From assembly GCF_902506295.1 (NCBI RefSeq), contig NZ_LR733313.1, positions 1 through 64,000 on the forward strand: a stretch of DNA of 64,000 nt, read 5' to 3'. The first letter of the stretch is position 1; each line of letters opens with the position of its first letter. The position numbers and the translations under genes are program-made. Shown piece after piece: positions 45,355-54,497 of this stretch. The stretch is from Luteimonas sp. 9C. GTDB lineage: Bacteria; Pseudomonadota; Gammaproteobacteria; Xanthomonadales; Xanthomonadaceae. A model generated the notes under the pieces. It searched no databases, was not told the DNA's origin, and saw only the letters and a list, made by a program, of their open reading frames with translations.

Positions 45355-47508
45355 ATGTCGCTCCGCCGTCCCGTCACCGCCGCGCTCGCCGCCGGCCTCG
45401 CGCTGTCCGCCGTGACCGCACACGCCGATGAAGGCATGTGGATGCCGACGCAGCTGCCCGACATCGCCAAGCCGATGCGCGAGGCCGGTTTCCGCGGTCG
45501 CGCCGACGCGTTGGCGGATGTCACCGCGCCGCCGCTCAGCGCGGTGGTCAAGGTCGGCGGCGGCACCGGCGCCTTCGTCTCCGATGCAGGCCTGCTGCTG
45601 ACCAACCACCACGTCGCCTACGGCGTGATCCAGTACAACAGCAGCGCCGAGCGCAACATCATCGATGGCGGCTTCATCGCCGACGGCCGCGCCGACGAGC
45701 GCCCCTCGAATCCCGATTTCCGCGTGCTGGTGACGGTGGGCTTCGACAAGGTGACCGACGCGGTGCTGGCCGATGCCCGCGGCAAGAGCGGCCGTGCGTA
45801 TTTCGACGCCGTGGACGCCGCCGGCAAGCGCATCGTGGCCGAGTGCGAGCAGTCGGGCGAAGTGCGCTGCAGCGTCGCCAACATGTATTACGGCACCGAT
45901 TTCTATCGCATCCGCCAGCTGGAGCTGCGCGACGTGCGCCTGGTCTATGCGCCGCCGCGCGCGATCGGCAACTACGGCGACGAGATCGACAACTTCATGT
46001 GGCCGCGCCACACCGGCGATTTCACCCTGCTGCGCGCCTATGTCGGCCGCGACGGCAAGCCGGCCGACTATCATGCCGACAACGTGCCCTACGTCCCGCC
46101 GGCGCACCTGCAGATCGCGCGGGGCGGCCTGCACGCCGGTGATTACGCGATGCTCGCCGGCTATCCGGGCACCACCTTCCGCCACCGCACCGCGGCCGAG
46201 TTCGACGCCCAGGTCGCGCGCGTCCTGCCGCAGCGCGTGGGGGTGTTCGATGCCCTGATCGATGCGGTCGAGTCCGCGGGCGCCGACGACGCGGACATCC
46301 GCACGCGTTACGCCTCGCAGCTGCAGTCGCTGAAGAACAACCGCAAACGCGCCGCCGGCGAGCTCGAGGGCCTGCAGCGCAGCGACGCGGTGCGCCTGCG
46401 CGGCGAGGACGAGGCGGCGATGCTGGCCGCGACGACGGGGCCGGACGCGGCCGATATCGCCGCACTGCAGACCATCCTGGGCGAGGCCGACGCCGCCGGC
46501 GCGCGCGACCTGCTGATGGGCCTCGTCGCCAGCCAGACCCAGCTGCTGCGCGCGGCGTTGCTGCTCGAGCGCCTGCGCATCGAATCGGCGAAGCCGGACG
46601 ACGCCGCGCGCGAAACCGGCTACCAGCAACGCGACCATGCGCTGATCGAAGGGGTGCTGAAACAGGTGCAGCGCCGCTATGCACCGGCCGCCGAGAAAGC
46701 GCTGCTCGGCGTGCTGGTCGGCCGGTACCAGCAGCTGTCGGACGCGCAACGCCTGCCGGCATTCGACGCGGCCTTCGGCCGTACGCCGGCATCGCTGAAG
46801 ACCGCACTGGACAAGGTGTACGCCGGGACGGCACTCGGCACTGAGGGCGAGCGCCTGTCGCGCTTCGCCGATGCGCGCGCCGGCCGGCCGCTGGCGGCGG
46901 ACCCGCTGCTGGCACTGGCCTCGCAGATCGTGGCCGCGCAGCTGGACGCCGAGGACGCGCGCAAGGCCCGCGAAGGCGAACAGCTGCGGCTGCGCCCGGC
47001 CTACATGCGCGCCCTGTTCGCATGGCGCGCGCAGCAGGGCCGCGCGGTCTATCCGGATGCCAACGGCACGCTGCGCGTGAGCTACGGCAGGGTCGAAGCG
47101 CTGGCGCCGCGCGACGCGGTGGCGTTCGCGCCGGTGACCACGGTCGCCGGCATCGTCGAGAAGAACACCGGGCAGGTGCCGTTCGACGCGCCGCAGCCGC
47201 TGCTCGATGCGATCGCCAAAGGCGATTTCGAAGGCACGGCCGAAGCCTCGCTGGGCACCCAGCCGGTCAACTTCCTGACCAACCTCGACACCACCGGCGG
47301 CAACTCCGGCTCGCCGGTACTCAACGCACGCGGCGAGCTGGTCGGCCTGAACTTCGACAGCAACTGGGAGTCGGTCAGCGCGAGCTGGTGGTTCGACCCG
47401 CGCACCAAGCGCGCGATCCACGTCGACATGCGCTACATGCGCTGGCTGATGGACAAGGTGTATCCGGCGCCGGCGCTGCTCGAGGAAATGGGATTGCCGG
47501 CGCGTTGA
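45355..47508 (+). CDS. Exported S46 family dipeptidyl peptidase (DPP7/DPP11 type)
   Basis: The 717-residue serine peptidase has a signal peptide (ending VTAHADEGMW), catalytic His in LLTNHHVAYG (H86), Asp in MWPRHTGDF (D222) and Ser in TGGNSGSPV (S651). It has the long helical insert and the typical FDSNWES ending. It removes dipeptides from oligopeptide N-termini in the periplasm. The position 18 residues past the Ser, which is Gly in DPP7 and Arg in DPP11, is Ser669 here, so specificity is unclear. Confidence 0.93.
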   Translation: MSLRRPVTAALAAGLALSAVTAHADEGMWMPTQLPDIAKPMREAGFRGRADALADVTAPPLSAVVKVGGGTGAFVSDAGLLLTNHHVAYGVIQYNSSAERNIIDGGFIADGRADERPSNPDFRVLVTVGFDKVTDAVLADARGKSGRAYFDAVDAAGKRIVAECEQSGEVRCSVANMYYGTDFYRIRQLELRDVRLVYAPPRAIGNYGDEIDNFMWPRHTGDFTLLRAYVGRDGKPADYHADNVPYVPPAHLQIARGGLHAGDYAMLAGYPGTTFRHRTAAEFDAQVARVLPQRVGVFDALIDAVESAGADDADIRTRYASQLQSLKNNRKRAAGELEGLQRSDAVRLRGEDEAAMLAATTGPDAADIAALQTILGEADAAGARDLLMGLVASQTQLLRAALLLERLRIESAKPDDAARETGYQQRDHALIEGVLKQVQRRYAPAAEKALLGVLVGRYQQLSDAQRLPAFDAAFGRTPASLKTALDKVYAGTALGTEGERLSRFADARAGRPLAADPLLALASQIVAAQLDAEDARKAREGEQLRLRPAYMRALFAWRAQQGRAVYPDANGTLRVSYGRVEALAPRDAVAFAPVTTVAGIVEKNTGQVPFDAPQPLLDAIAKGDFEGTAEASLGTQPVNFLTNLDTTGGNSGSPVLNARGELVGLNFDSNWESVSASWWFDPRTKRAIHVDMRYMRWLMDKVYPAPALLEEMGLPAR

Positions 47509-47593
47509 TGCGTGTCGCCGGTCGGGTGCGGTTCGGGCGCACGGCCGGCGCAGGCCGCACAATGGCAGGCCGAACCCGAACGCCCATCGCACC

Positions 47594-48451
47594 ATGAAGA
47601 TCCCGCAGGGACTGCAGCCACTGATCGAGGACGGCATCATCGATGCCGTGCTGCGACCGCTCAAGAGCGGCAAGGAGGCGTCGGTGTACGTCGTCCAGGT
47701 CGGCGACGAGGTGCGGTGCGCGAAGGTCTACAAGGACATGGCGCAGCGCAGTTTCCAAGCGCGCGTGCAGTACCAGGAAGGGCGCAAGGTCCGCGGCAGC
47801 CGCGAGCAGCGGGCGATGGGCAAGGCGACCAAGTTCGGCCGCCGCGAGCAGGAAGCCGCGTGGAAGACCACCGAGGTCGATGCGCTGTACGCCCTGGCCG
47901 ATGCCGGCGTGCGCGTGCCGCAGCCCTACGGGTTCTTTCACGGCGTGCTGCTGATGGACCTGGTCACCGATGCCGACGGCTTCAGCGCGCCGCGTCTGGC
48001 CGAAGTGGATCTCGAACCCGACCAGGCCCGCGAGTGGCACCTGATGCTGGTGCGCGACATCGTGCGGATGCTGGTGCTGGGCATGGTCCACGGCGATCTG
48101 TCCGAGTACAACGTGCTGGCCACGCCCGACGGTCCGGTGCTGATCGATTTCCCGCAGGTCGTCAGCGCGGCCGGCAACAATGCCGCGCGCGACATGCTGC
48201 TGCGCGACGTGCACAACGTCCGCGACACGCTTGCGCGCTTCGCCCCCGAACTCGCCGACACCCATTACGGCGAAGAGATGTGGGCGCTGTACGAGGCCGG
48301 CGACCTGCAGGCCGATTCGCCGCTGACCGGCCGGTTCGTGTTCGACACGCGCAAGGCCGACACCGGCGCGATCCTGTGGTCGATCGAGGATGCGCGCCAG
48401 GAAGCGGTGATCCGCCAGCAGGGTCGCGAAGAGGCCGATGCGGCCGACTGA
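47594..48451 (+). CDS. RIO1-type serine/threonine kinase
   Basis: The 285-residue RIO-family atypical kinase has the nucleotide loop SGKEASVYVVQV, Lys in RCAKVYKD, an inserted basic stretch, catalytic loop MVHGDLSEYNVL (Asp/Asn) and metal-binding LIDFPQVV. RIO kinases phosphorylate Ser and act in ribosome biogenesis in eukaryotes; the bacterial role is not known. A CACAAT hexamer lies at 47558-47563. The pseudouridine synthase gene follows after 15 bases, so the two may share an RNA-related job. Confidence 0.93.
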   Translation: MKIPQGLQPLIEDGIIDAVLRPLKSGKEASVYVVQVGDEVRCAKVYKDMAQRSFQARVQYQEGRKVRGSREQRAMGKATKFGRREQEAAWKTTEVDALYALADAGVRVPQPYGFFHGVLLMDLVTDADGFSAPRLAEVDLEPDQAREWHLMLVRDIVRMLVLGMVHGDLSEYNVLATPDGPVLIDFPQVVSAAGNNAARDMLLRDVHNVRDTLARFAPELADTHYGEEMWALYEAGDLQADSPLTGRFVFDTRKADTGAILWSIEDARQEAVIRQQGREEADAAD

Positions 48452-48466
48452 CGGCGCGCCGCGGGC

Positions 48467-49369
48467 ATGAGCCGTCCGCGGTTTCCGCCGCAGGGCGGCG
48501 TGCCGGCAAGCCGGTTGCAGCTGCCGGCGGGTGACTGGGCCACCGTGGTCGATGCGCTGGTCGCACGCTTTCCGCAGGTCGATGCCGCGACGTGGCGGGA
48601 CCGGATCGAACGGGGCCGGGTGCTCGATGCGCAGGGCGAACCGATCACGCTGGAGACGCCGCATCGCGTCGGCGCCGAGATCGGCTATTACCGGGAAGTC
48701 GTCGATGAGCCGGTGATCGATGCGGCCGAGCGCATCCTCCACATCGATGATCACCTCGTGGTCGCGGACAAGCCGCACGGTCTGCCGGTCACGCCCACCG
48801 GCGCCTTCGTCACCCAGACCCTGCTCACGCGGCTGGCGGCGACGCTCGGCAATCCGGATCTCGTCCCGCTGCACCGGATCGATCGCGGCACGGCCGGGCT
48901 CGTGCTGTTCTCGGCCGATCCCGCGAGCCGCGCGCGCTACCAGGCGCTGTTCCGCGAGTCGCGCATCCGCAAGACCTACGAAGCGCTGGCGTCCCCGTTG
49001 CCCGACCTCGTGTTTCCGCTGACGCGCCGCAGCCGCATCGAACGCGGCGACCCGTTCTTCCGCATGTGCGAAACCGACGGCACGCCGAACAGCGAGACTC
49101 GCATCGATGTGTACGAACGCGGCGCCAGGCTCTGGCGCTACGCGCTGTCACCGGTCAGTGGACGCAAACATCAGCTCCGCGTGCATATGGCCGCGCTCGG
49201 CGCGCCGATCCTGCACGATCCCTGGTATCCGGCGCTGCGGGACGACGCTGATGCGATGCGACCCCCGCTGCAGTTGCTGGCCCGCGCGGTCGCCTTCGAC
49301 GATCCGCTCGATGGGCGTCCACGCGTTTTCGAATCGGAGTTCAAGCTTTCGGACTCGCTGGACGAGTAG
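48467..49369 (+). CDS. RluA-family RNA pseudouridine synthase
   Basis: The 300-residue protein has an N-terminal S4-like part (WATVVDALVARFPQVDAATWRDRIERGRVL) and the catalytic domain: VADKPHGLPV, PLHRIDRGTAGLVLF (the Asp in HRIDRGTAG is catalytic) and SGRKHQLRVHMAALGAPI. It isomerises uridine in rRNA or tRNA; the target site cannot be told, though this subgroup resembles RluA/TruC types. It is 15 bases after the RIO gene. Confidence 0.92.
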   Translation: MSRPRFPPQGGVPASRLQLPAGDWATVVDALVARFPQVDAATWRDRIERGRVLDAQGEPITLETPHRVGAEIGYYREVVDEPVIDAAERILHIDDHLVVADKPHGLPVTPTGAFVTQTLLTRLAATLGNPDLVPLHRIDRGTAGLVLFSADPASRARYQALFRESRIRKTYEALASPLPDLVFPLTRRSRIERGDPFFRMCETDGTPNSETRIDVYERGARLWRYALSPVSGRKHQLRVHMAALGAPILHDPWYPALRDDADAMRPPLQLLARAVAFDDPLDGRPRVFESEFKLSDSLDE

Positions 49370-49426
49370 CGCGCTGCGTCCGCTGCGTCGGCATTGGGTC
49401 GTTCCGCAGATCGCTCGCGTGTGCCC

Positions 49427-49457
49427 GAGGTTTCGCGGCCAGGGCCGCTCCTGCAAG
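49427..49457. repeat. REP-like extragenic palindrome
   Basis: On the minus strand the element reads TTGCAGGAGCGGCC, CT, then GGCCGCGAAACC. The GCGGCC/GGCCGC stem and GCAGGAGCGG flank match the REP palindromes common in Lysobacter, Xanthomonas and Pseudomonas intergenic regions. It lies between the convergent pseudouridine synthase and flavoprotein genes. Confidence 0.65.
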
Positions 49458-49547
49458 AAAGGCCTGTGCCTGCGTTTGCAGGCGCGCGCTCGTGCGCGAG
49501 CGGGCGTCGCACGCGGCCCCCGACACCGGCCGCACGCCGGACGCCAC

Positions 49548-50798
49548 TCATGCAGTGCCGGCGTTGCGCCCCACCCACGCCAGCACCCCGTCCACCGCGA
49601 CCGCGGCGCTCGCCCAGCACGCGGTCAGCAGATAGCCGCCGGTCGGCGCTTCCCAGTCGAGCATTTCGCCGGCGACGAACACGCCGGGCAGGGCATCGAG
49701 CATCAGCGTGTCGCCGGTCGCCTCCAGACGCACGCCGCCGGCACTGCTGATCGCTTCGGCGATCGGGCGTGGCGCCCGCAGGCGCACTGGCAGACGTTTG
49801 ATCGCGGCCGCCACGCGCGCGGGATCGTCGAGCGCGGCGCGATCGAGCAGTTCGAACAGCAGCGCCGTCTTCGCGGCATCGAGTCCGGTCGCGCGGCGCA
49901 GGTGCTCGCCGATGCTGCGACGGCCCCGCGCGCGCGACAGGTCGGCCTGCAGGCGCGCGAGATCGCGCCCCGGGGCCAGGTCCAGTTCGAGCACCGCACT
50001 GCCGTCGCGCGCGATCGTGTCGCGCAAGGTGCCGGAGACCGCATAGATCGCGCTGCCTTCGAGACCGGTCGCCGTCAGCACGCACTCGCCCTGCAGCGCA
50101 TGCGGCGTGCCGTCGAGGTCCGTCCAGTGCAGCACCACCGGCTTGAGCGGCGCGCCGGCATGGCGCTCGGCCAGATGCGCGCTCCAGCCGATGTCGAATC
50201 CGCAGTTCGTCGGCACCAGTGGCGCCACGTCGATCCCGCGCGCCGACAGCACCGGCTGCCAGCGCCCGTCGGACCCCAGTTCCGGCCAGCTGGCGCCACC
50301 CATCGCCAGCAGCGTGGCATCGGCGACGTGGTGCACGTGGCCATCCGGCGTCTCGAACACCAGCGCGCAGCTGTCGTCCCAGCCGGTCCAGCGATGCTGG
50401 ACATGGAAACGCACGCCATCCTCGCGCAACTGCCGGACCCAGCCGCGCAGCAGCGGCGCGGCCTTCAGGTCCTCGGGGAATACGCGCCCGGAGCTGCCGA
50501 CGAAGGTCGGCACGCCGCGCGCCGCCGCCCAGTCGCGCAGCGCCTGCGCATCGAAGCGGTCGAGCCAGCCGCCCACTGCCGCGTCGCGTGCGCCGTAGCG
50601 CCCATCGAACGCCGGTCGCGGCTCGGAGTGGGTGAGATTCAGGCCGCCCTTGCCGGCGATCAGGAACTTGCGTCCGACCGAGCCCTTGGCCTCGAACAGA
50701 TCGACGTCCAGACCCGCCGCGCGCGCGCGCTCGGCCGCGAACAGGCCGGCCGGACCGCCACCGATGACGGCGAGCCGCGGCGTGCGCACATCAGACAT
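49548..50798 (-). CDS. HI0933/TIGR03862-type FAD-dependent flavoprotein
   Basis: The 416-residue protein has an N-terminal FAD-binding loop (LAVIGGGPAGLFAAERARAAG), the family motif KFLIAGKGGLNLTHS, TLLAMGGASWPELGSDG, a central beta domain and a C-terminal GVFVAGEMLDWEAPTGGYLLTACWASA. The family is a flavoprotein group of unknown reaction. The ATG at 50798 is one base past the VOC stop, so translation is coupled. Confidence 0.9.
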   Translation of the reverse strand: MSDVRTPRLAVIGGGPAGLFAAERARAAGLDVDLFEAKGSVGRKFLIAGKGGLNLTHSEPRPAFDGRYGARDAAVGGWLDRFDAQALRDWAAARGVPTFVGSSGRVFPEDLKAAPLLRGWVRQLREDGVRFHVQHRWTGWDDSCALVFETPDGHVHHVADATLLAMGGASWPELGSDGRWQPVLSARGIDVAPLVPTNCGFDIGWSAHLAERHAGAPLKPVVLHWTDLDGTPHALQGECVLTATGLEGSAIYAVSGTLRDTIARDGSAVLELDLAPGRDLARLQADLSRARGRRSIGEHLRRATGLDAAKTALLFELLDRAALDDPARVAAAIKRLPVRLRAPRPIAEAISSAGGVRLEATGDTLMLDALPGVFVAGEMLDWEAPTGGYLLTACWASAAVAVDGVLAWVGRNAGTA

Positions 50799-50799
50799 T

Positions 50800-51138
50800 T
50801 CAGGCGCCTTGCTGGAAGGCCAGGATGTAACCGTTGCAGTCGACGATGCCGAACTCCCGGGCACCGTAGGGCATGTCCTGCAGCGTCCAGGCGAGCTGCG
50901 CGCGGCCCTGCACCTGGGCGAAGCTGGCGTCGACATCGTCCACGGTGAAGTACAGCGTACCGGTCAGTGTCGGTGCGCGATGCCAGAGATCGGCGGCGGT
51001 GAACACCAGACGCGCGCCGTGTCCGGTGATGGTCAATGTGTCACCGGTCGACGGCGCGGCGGCGAAGCCGGGCAGGGCGGTGTAGAACGCGCGGGTGCGT
51101 TCGAGATCGGTACAGCGCAGCAGCAGGGTCAGGGCCAT
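50800..51138 (-). CDS. VOC family protein
   Basis: The 112-residue single VOC unit reads MALTLLLRCTDLERTRAFYTALPGF, LTGTLYFTVDDVDASFAQVQG and YGAREFGIVDCNGYILAF. The usual start-site His is absent (LLLRCTD) and the last Glu is replaced (ILAF), so it may not bind metal and may be a binding or resistance-type VOC protein. It is directly followed by the flavoprotein gene. Confidence 0.85.
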   Translation of the reverse strand: MALTLLLRCTDLERTRAFYTALPGFAAAPSTGDTLTITGHGARLVFTAADLWHRAPTLTGTLYFTVDDVDASFAQVQGRAQLAWTLQDMPYGAREFGIVDCNGYILAFQQGA

Positions 51139-51253
51139 GACGGTCCTCCATCGGGTACGAGGCCATTATGACCGGGGGCACTGCTCATCCCGAGTCAACG
51201 TGGTGCCTGATAGCGTCGGCCTCTCGTCCAGACGCGACATGCAGGAGGCCGTC

Positions 51254-51517
51254 ATGGCCACGGGTTGGGCAGGCGATGGCGCGGTGCAGGACCAGATCGA
51301 CGCCACGGTGAAAGATGCGATCGAACGCGCCCGCCGGCAGTTGCGCAGCGGACCGGGACTGACGCATTGCGAAGAATGCGATGCACCGATTCCGGAGGCC
51401 CGCCGCCAGGCGGTCCCCGGCGTGCGGCTGTGCGTCGCGTGTCAGGCTGCGCACGATGCCGAAGACACCCAGGGCGGCTTCAACCGTCGCGGAAGCAAGG
51501 ACAGCCAGTTGCGCTGA
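51254..51517 (+). CDS. ybiI: DksA/TraR-type zinc finger protein (YbiI)
   Basis: The 87-residue protein is close to E. coli YbiI: MATGWAGDGAVQDQIDAT, CEECDAPIPEARRQAVPGVRLCVACQ (four-Cys zinc finger) and the C-terminus NRRGSKDSQLR. It probably binds RNA polymerase's secondary channel like small DksA relatives, but the role of YbiI is uncertain. AGGAGG precedes the ATG by 6 bases. Confidence 0.95.
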   Translation: MATGWAGDGAVQDQIDATVKDAIERARRQLRSGPGLTHCEECDAPIPEARRQAVPGVRLCVACQAAHDAEDTQGGFNRRGSKDSQLR

Positions 51518-51596
51518 GCGCTCCACCGGACTTGCACGGGCGGTATGGGACAACGGGCGCCGCGTTGCGACGCGCCCCCCTTCCACCGGAGCCTCC

Positions 51597-52637
51597 ATGC
51601 CCGCGCAGCAGGACCTCGCGTACTTCACCCGTCAAGTTCTGATCGTCCTCGCGTTGCTGACGGTGCTGGTGCTGTTCTGGGCGCTCACGCCGGTCCTGAT
51701 GCTGGTGTTCGGCGCGATCGTCGTCGCCGCGCTGCTGCTGTCGCTGTCGGGTCTGCTGCGTCATGCCGTGCCGATGCCGCACGGCATCGCGCTGGCGATC
51801 GTGCTCGTCGTGTCGACCGGCGGTCTGTGCCTGCTGCTGTGGATGTTCGGCGCGCAGGCCACGCGCGAACTGGCGACGCTCACCGACTCCCTGCCGGCCG
51901 CCTACGCGCAGTTCCAGCAGTGGCTGGGCCAGACCAGCGTCGGCAGCCTGGTGCAGGAGCAGCTCGCCACCATCGGCGACAACATGGGGCGCATCGCCAG
52001 CAGCGCAGGCGCGATCGCGATGACGGTCTCCAGCGGCACGATCGACCTGTTCCTCGTACTGGTCGGCGCGATCTACATCGCGGCGCAGCCGGAGATGTAC
52101 CGCAACGGGCTGCTGCATCTGGTGCCGCCATCGGCGAAAGCCGCCGCCACCGATGCACTCGACGCCAGCGGCCGTGCGCTGCGCCTGTGGCTGGGCGGGC
52201 AGCTCGTCGCGATGGTCGCGGTGGGCATCCTGACCGGCCTGGGCCTGTGGATGCTTGGGGTGCCGGCGGCATTCGCGCTCGCCCTGATCGCATTCCTGCT
52301 CGACTTCGTGCCGATCATCGGGCCGATCGCCGCGGCCATTCCCGGCATCCTGCTGGCGTTCACCGTCAGCCCGCAGGTGGGCTTCGCGACGATCGCGCTC
52401 TACGTCGTGCTGCAGCAGCTCGAGAGCAACGTGCTGCAGCCGCTGATCCAGCAGCGCGCCGTCGAACTGCCGCCCGCGCTGCTGCTGTTCTCGCTGGTGA
52501 TCTTCGGCAGCCTGCAGGGCGCCGCCGGGCTGCTGCTCGCCGCGCCGCTGACCGTGGTGGTCTACGTGCTGGTCAAGCGGCTCTACGTGCGCGAGCTGCT
52601 GGGCGGCGAGACCGCGGTGCCCGGCGAGCACGGCTAA
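51597..52637 (+). CDS. AI-2E family transporter (PerM type)
   Basis: The 346-residue inner-membrane protein has paired N-terminal segments, a cytosolic/periplasmic helical stretch (residues 90-150) and C-terminal segments with FLLDFVPIIGPIAAAIPGILLA and LQQLESNVLQPLIQQRAVELPP, family signatures of AI-2E/PerM permeases. The substrate is unknown: autoinducer export, cation antiport and permease roles have been proposed in the family. ATG 51597; an upstream reading is not membrane-compatible. Confidence 0.9.
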   Translation: MPAQQDLAYFTRQVLIVLALLTVLVLFWALTPVLMLVFGAIVVAALLLSLSGLLRHAVPMPHGIALAIVLVVSTGGLCLLLWMFGAQATRELATLTDSLPAAYAQFQQWLGQTSVGSLVQEQLATIGDNMGRIASSAGAIAMTVSSGTIDLFLVLVGAIYIAAQPEMYRNGLLHLVPPSAKAAATDALDASGRALRLWLGGQLVAMVAVGILTGLGLWMLGVPAAFALALIAFLLDFVPIIGPIAAAIPGILLAFTVSPQVGFATIALYVVLQQLESNVLQPLIQQRAVELPPALLLFSLVIFGSLQGAAGLLLAAPLTVVVYVLVKRLYVRELLGGETAVPGEHG

Positions 52638-52711
52638 GACCGGACGCGCATGCGGCTTGCCGTGGCGGCGCGCGCCGGCCAGCATGGGCCCCCGCACGTC
52701 CAGGCACTTCC

Positions 52712-53059
52712 ATGATCCAGCGCATCGATGCCGGCCCCCGCATGTCGGAGGCCACGATCCACGCCGACACCGTCTACTGCGCCGGGCAGGTGCCCGAAAC
52801 CCCGGGGGCGGACATCGGCACGCAGACACGCGAGGTGCTCGCGGCCATCGACGCGCTGCTCGCACAGGCCGGCACGGACAAGACCCGGATCTTGCAGGCG
52901 CAGGTCGTGCTCGCCGACATCGGCGATTTCGCCGGCATGAACGCCGAGTGGGACCGCTGGGTGGTGCCGGGCCAGGCGCCGGCACGCGCGACGATCGAAG
53001 GCAGGCTCGCCGATCCGGGCTGGCGCATCGAGATCATCGTGACCGCCGCGCGCATCTGA
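52712..53059 (+). CDS. RidA family enamine/imine deaminase
   Basis: The 115-residue YjgF/RidA fold reads MSEATIHADTVYCAGQVPET, VLADIGDFAGMNAEWDRWV and PARATIEGRLADPGWRIEIIVTA. The conserved Arg (ARATIE) and C-terminal Glu (IEIIV) are in place, so it can hydrolyse 2-aminoacrylate-type enamines. It is slightly shorter than typical RidA and resembles the YoaB-like group. It lies after the AI-2E transporter and converges with the MscS-type gene. Confidence 0.9.
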   Translation: MIQRIDAGPRMSEATIHADTVYCAGQVPETPGADIGTQTREVLAAIDALLAQAGTDKTRILQAQVVLADIGDFAGMNAEWDRWVVPGQAPARATIEGRLADPGWRIEIIVTAARI

Positions 53060-53072
53060 CGGGGCGCGCGGG

Positions 53073-53696
53073 TCAGACGTCCAGCGGATCGTACGCGCCG
53101 TTGCCCTGCCGCGCGGCGGGCAGGGCGCCACCGCGCCAGCGGCGCAGCGCACGCTGGAAGAACAGGCTGTTGGGAATCTGCAGGCAGGTGCCCGCGCCAT
53201 CGCCGTCGTCGGTCTCGCGCAGGGTGGTGTAGACGAGGTTGATGTCGACCACCTGGCCGCGCAGGCCGGGTTTCTCGCCGTTCTCCAGCAGCTCGACATG
53301 GTCGTAGAGCCGGAACGGGCGCGTGGTGAGGATGAGCATCGTGCAGAAGATGTTCGACAGCACGCTCCATGCGGCGAAGAACGCCACCGCCGCCACCGCG
53401 GCGAAACCGGTGAAGGCCGTCCACAGCACCGTGCCGGACACGCCCATGCGTTCGAGGATCAGCAGCAGCGCCGCCGCATAGATCAGGAACGAGGTCACGC
53501 GCCGGCCACCGACGACGGCCTCGGGTGGCAGCGTGTAGCGGTGTCCGATGCGTTCGATCACGCGGCGCACCAGCAGCCGCAGCAGCCAGGCCACGAGCAG
53601 GATTAGCAGGATCTGGCCGACCGGCACGACGATGTCGAGCCAGTCGTGCAGCCACACGGGCAGGCGATCCTTGAGACGCACGGCAGCTCCACGCAC
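53073..53696 (-). CDS. Small MscS-type mechanosensitive channel-like protein
   Basis: The 207-residue membrane protein has three hydrophobic segments (IVVPVGQILLILLVAWLLRLL, VTSFLIYAAALLLILERMG, FTGFAAVAAVAFFAAWSVLSN) and a short MscS beta domain (LRGQVVDINLVYTTL and IPNSLFFQRALRRWRGG). It is shorter than MscS and lacks most of the C-terminal vestibule. GTG 53696 is used; a second GTG at 53681 with TGGAG in front is possible. A TAAACT hexamer is at 53724-53719. Confidence 0.8.
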   Translation of the reverse strand: MRGAAVRLKDRLPVWLHDWLDIVVPVGQILLILLVAWLLRLLVRRVIERIGHRYTLPPEAVVGGRRVTSFLIYAAALLLILERMGVSGTVLWTAFTGFAAVAAVAFFAAWSVLSNIFCTMLILTTRPFRLYDHVELLENGEKPGLRGQVVDINLVYTTLRETDDGDGAGTCLQIPNSLFFQRALRRWRGGALPAARQGNGAYDPLDV

Positions 53697-53841
53697 GGCG
53701 CCATTCGCGCCGCCGCACAGTTTACGCGGCGATGCAGCACACGCCCCACCGCGCGCGCGTCCGGGCGCGTTTCGAACGAAGCGCCTTCAGCGCCGCGTTA
53801 CCATCACCGGCCCACGACCCACGCGAACAAGAGGACATCCC

Positions 53842-54225
53842 GTGAGCACGATTCTGGCCCCAGTGTCGATCGGCGAACTCGCCGACAAGATCACCATCCT
53901 CGAGATCAAGGCCGAGCGCATCGGCGATGCACAGAAGCTGGCCAACGTCCGCACCGAACTCGACGGCCTGCTGCCGCTGTGGGCGCCACTCGCGCAGTCG
54001 CAGCCCGAAATGTCGGACCTGAAGACCGCGCTGCGCGCGGCCAATACGCGGATGTGGGACGTGCAGGACGCCCTGCGCGCGAAGGAAGCGGCGCAGGATT
54101 TCGGCGACGAGTTCATCGAGCTCGCGCGCGCGGTCGCGCGGCACAACGGCGACCGGGTCGAGGTCAAGAACCGCATCAACCGGCTGGCCGGTTCCCGCTT
54201 CGTCGAAGAGAAGCAGTACCGCTGA
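53842..54225 (+). CDS. DUF6165 family protein
   Basis: The 127-residue helical protein reads VSIGELADKITILEIKAERIGD, WDVQDALRAKEAAQDFGDEFIELARAVARHNGDRVEVKNRINRL and SRFVEEKQYR, matching the DUF6165 family. The function is unknown. The start is a GTG 38 bases after a TACCAT hexamer (53799-53804). Confidence 0.85.
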   Translation: MSTILAPVSIGELADKITILEIKAERIGDAQKLANVRTELDGLLPLWAPLAQSQPEMSDLKTALRAANTRMWDVQDALRAKEAAQDFGDEFIELARAVARHNGDRVEVKNRINRLAGSRFVEEKQYR

Positions 54226-54465
54226 CACGCCGCCCACCACCCGAGACAGGGTCTGGCGCTGGGCCGGATCGAGCAGCTGGCCGGCTGGTGCGTGGGGCGG
54301 GACGGTGATCGACTGCACGACGCGCGTGTTTCGCCTTCATCTGGATGTCGAGCGTCGCCCCGGCGACGGTGCAGCGGATCGCGCGAGCGGTGAAGTGACG
54401 CCGACGCGGCGCACGCGATGACGCGTCGGTGCGCCACGGGCCAGATCGACACATGCCGGAAAACA
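54226..54465. other. Gap with a possible gene remnant on the minus strand
   Basis: No intact gene. On the minus strand, two frames read like neighbouring parts of one protein, TVAGATLDIQMKAKHAR and then RVVQSITVPPHAPAGQLLDPA, needing a frameshift near 54320. There is no upstream start or family match I can name. It may be a decayed fragment or chance. Confidence 0.25.
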
Positions 54466-54491
54466 GAAAGCCCGCTGTGAGGCGGGCTTTC
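54466..54491 (-). terminator. Terminator after tRNA-Ala
   Basis: A perfect 10-bp stem (GAAAGCCCGC and GCGGGCTTTC, 6-base loop), followed on the minus strand by CTGTTTTC. It lies 7 bases past the tRNA 3' end. Confidence 0.8.
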
Positions 54492-54497
54492 GAAATA

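Noticed and set aside
45037..47673. An 878-codon minus-strand frame opposite the S46 peptidase
   Set aside because: Shadow frame without domain features; the S46 triad is on the other strand.
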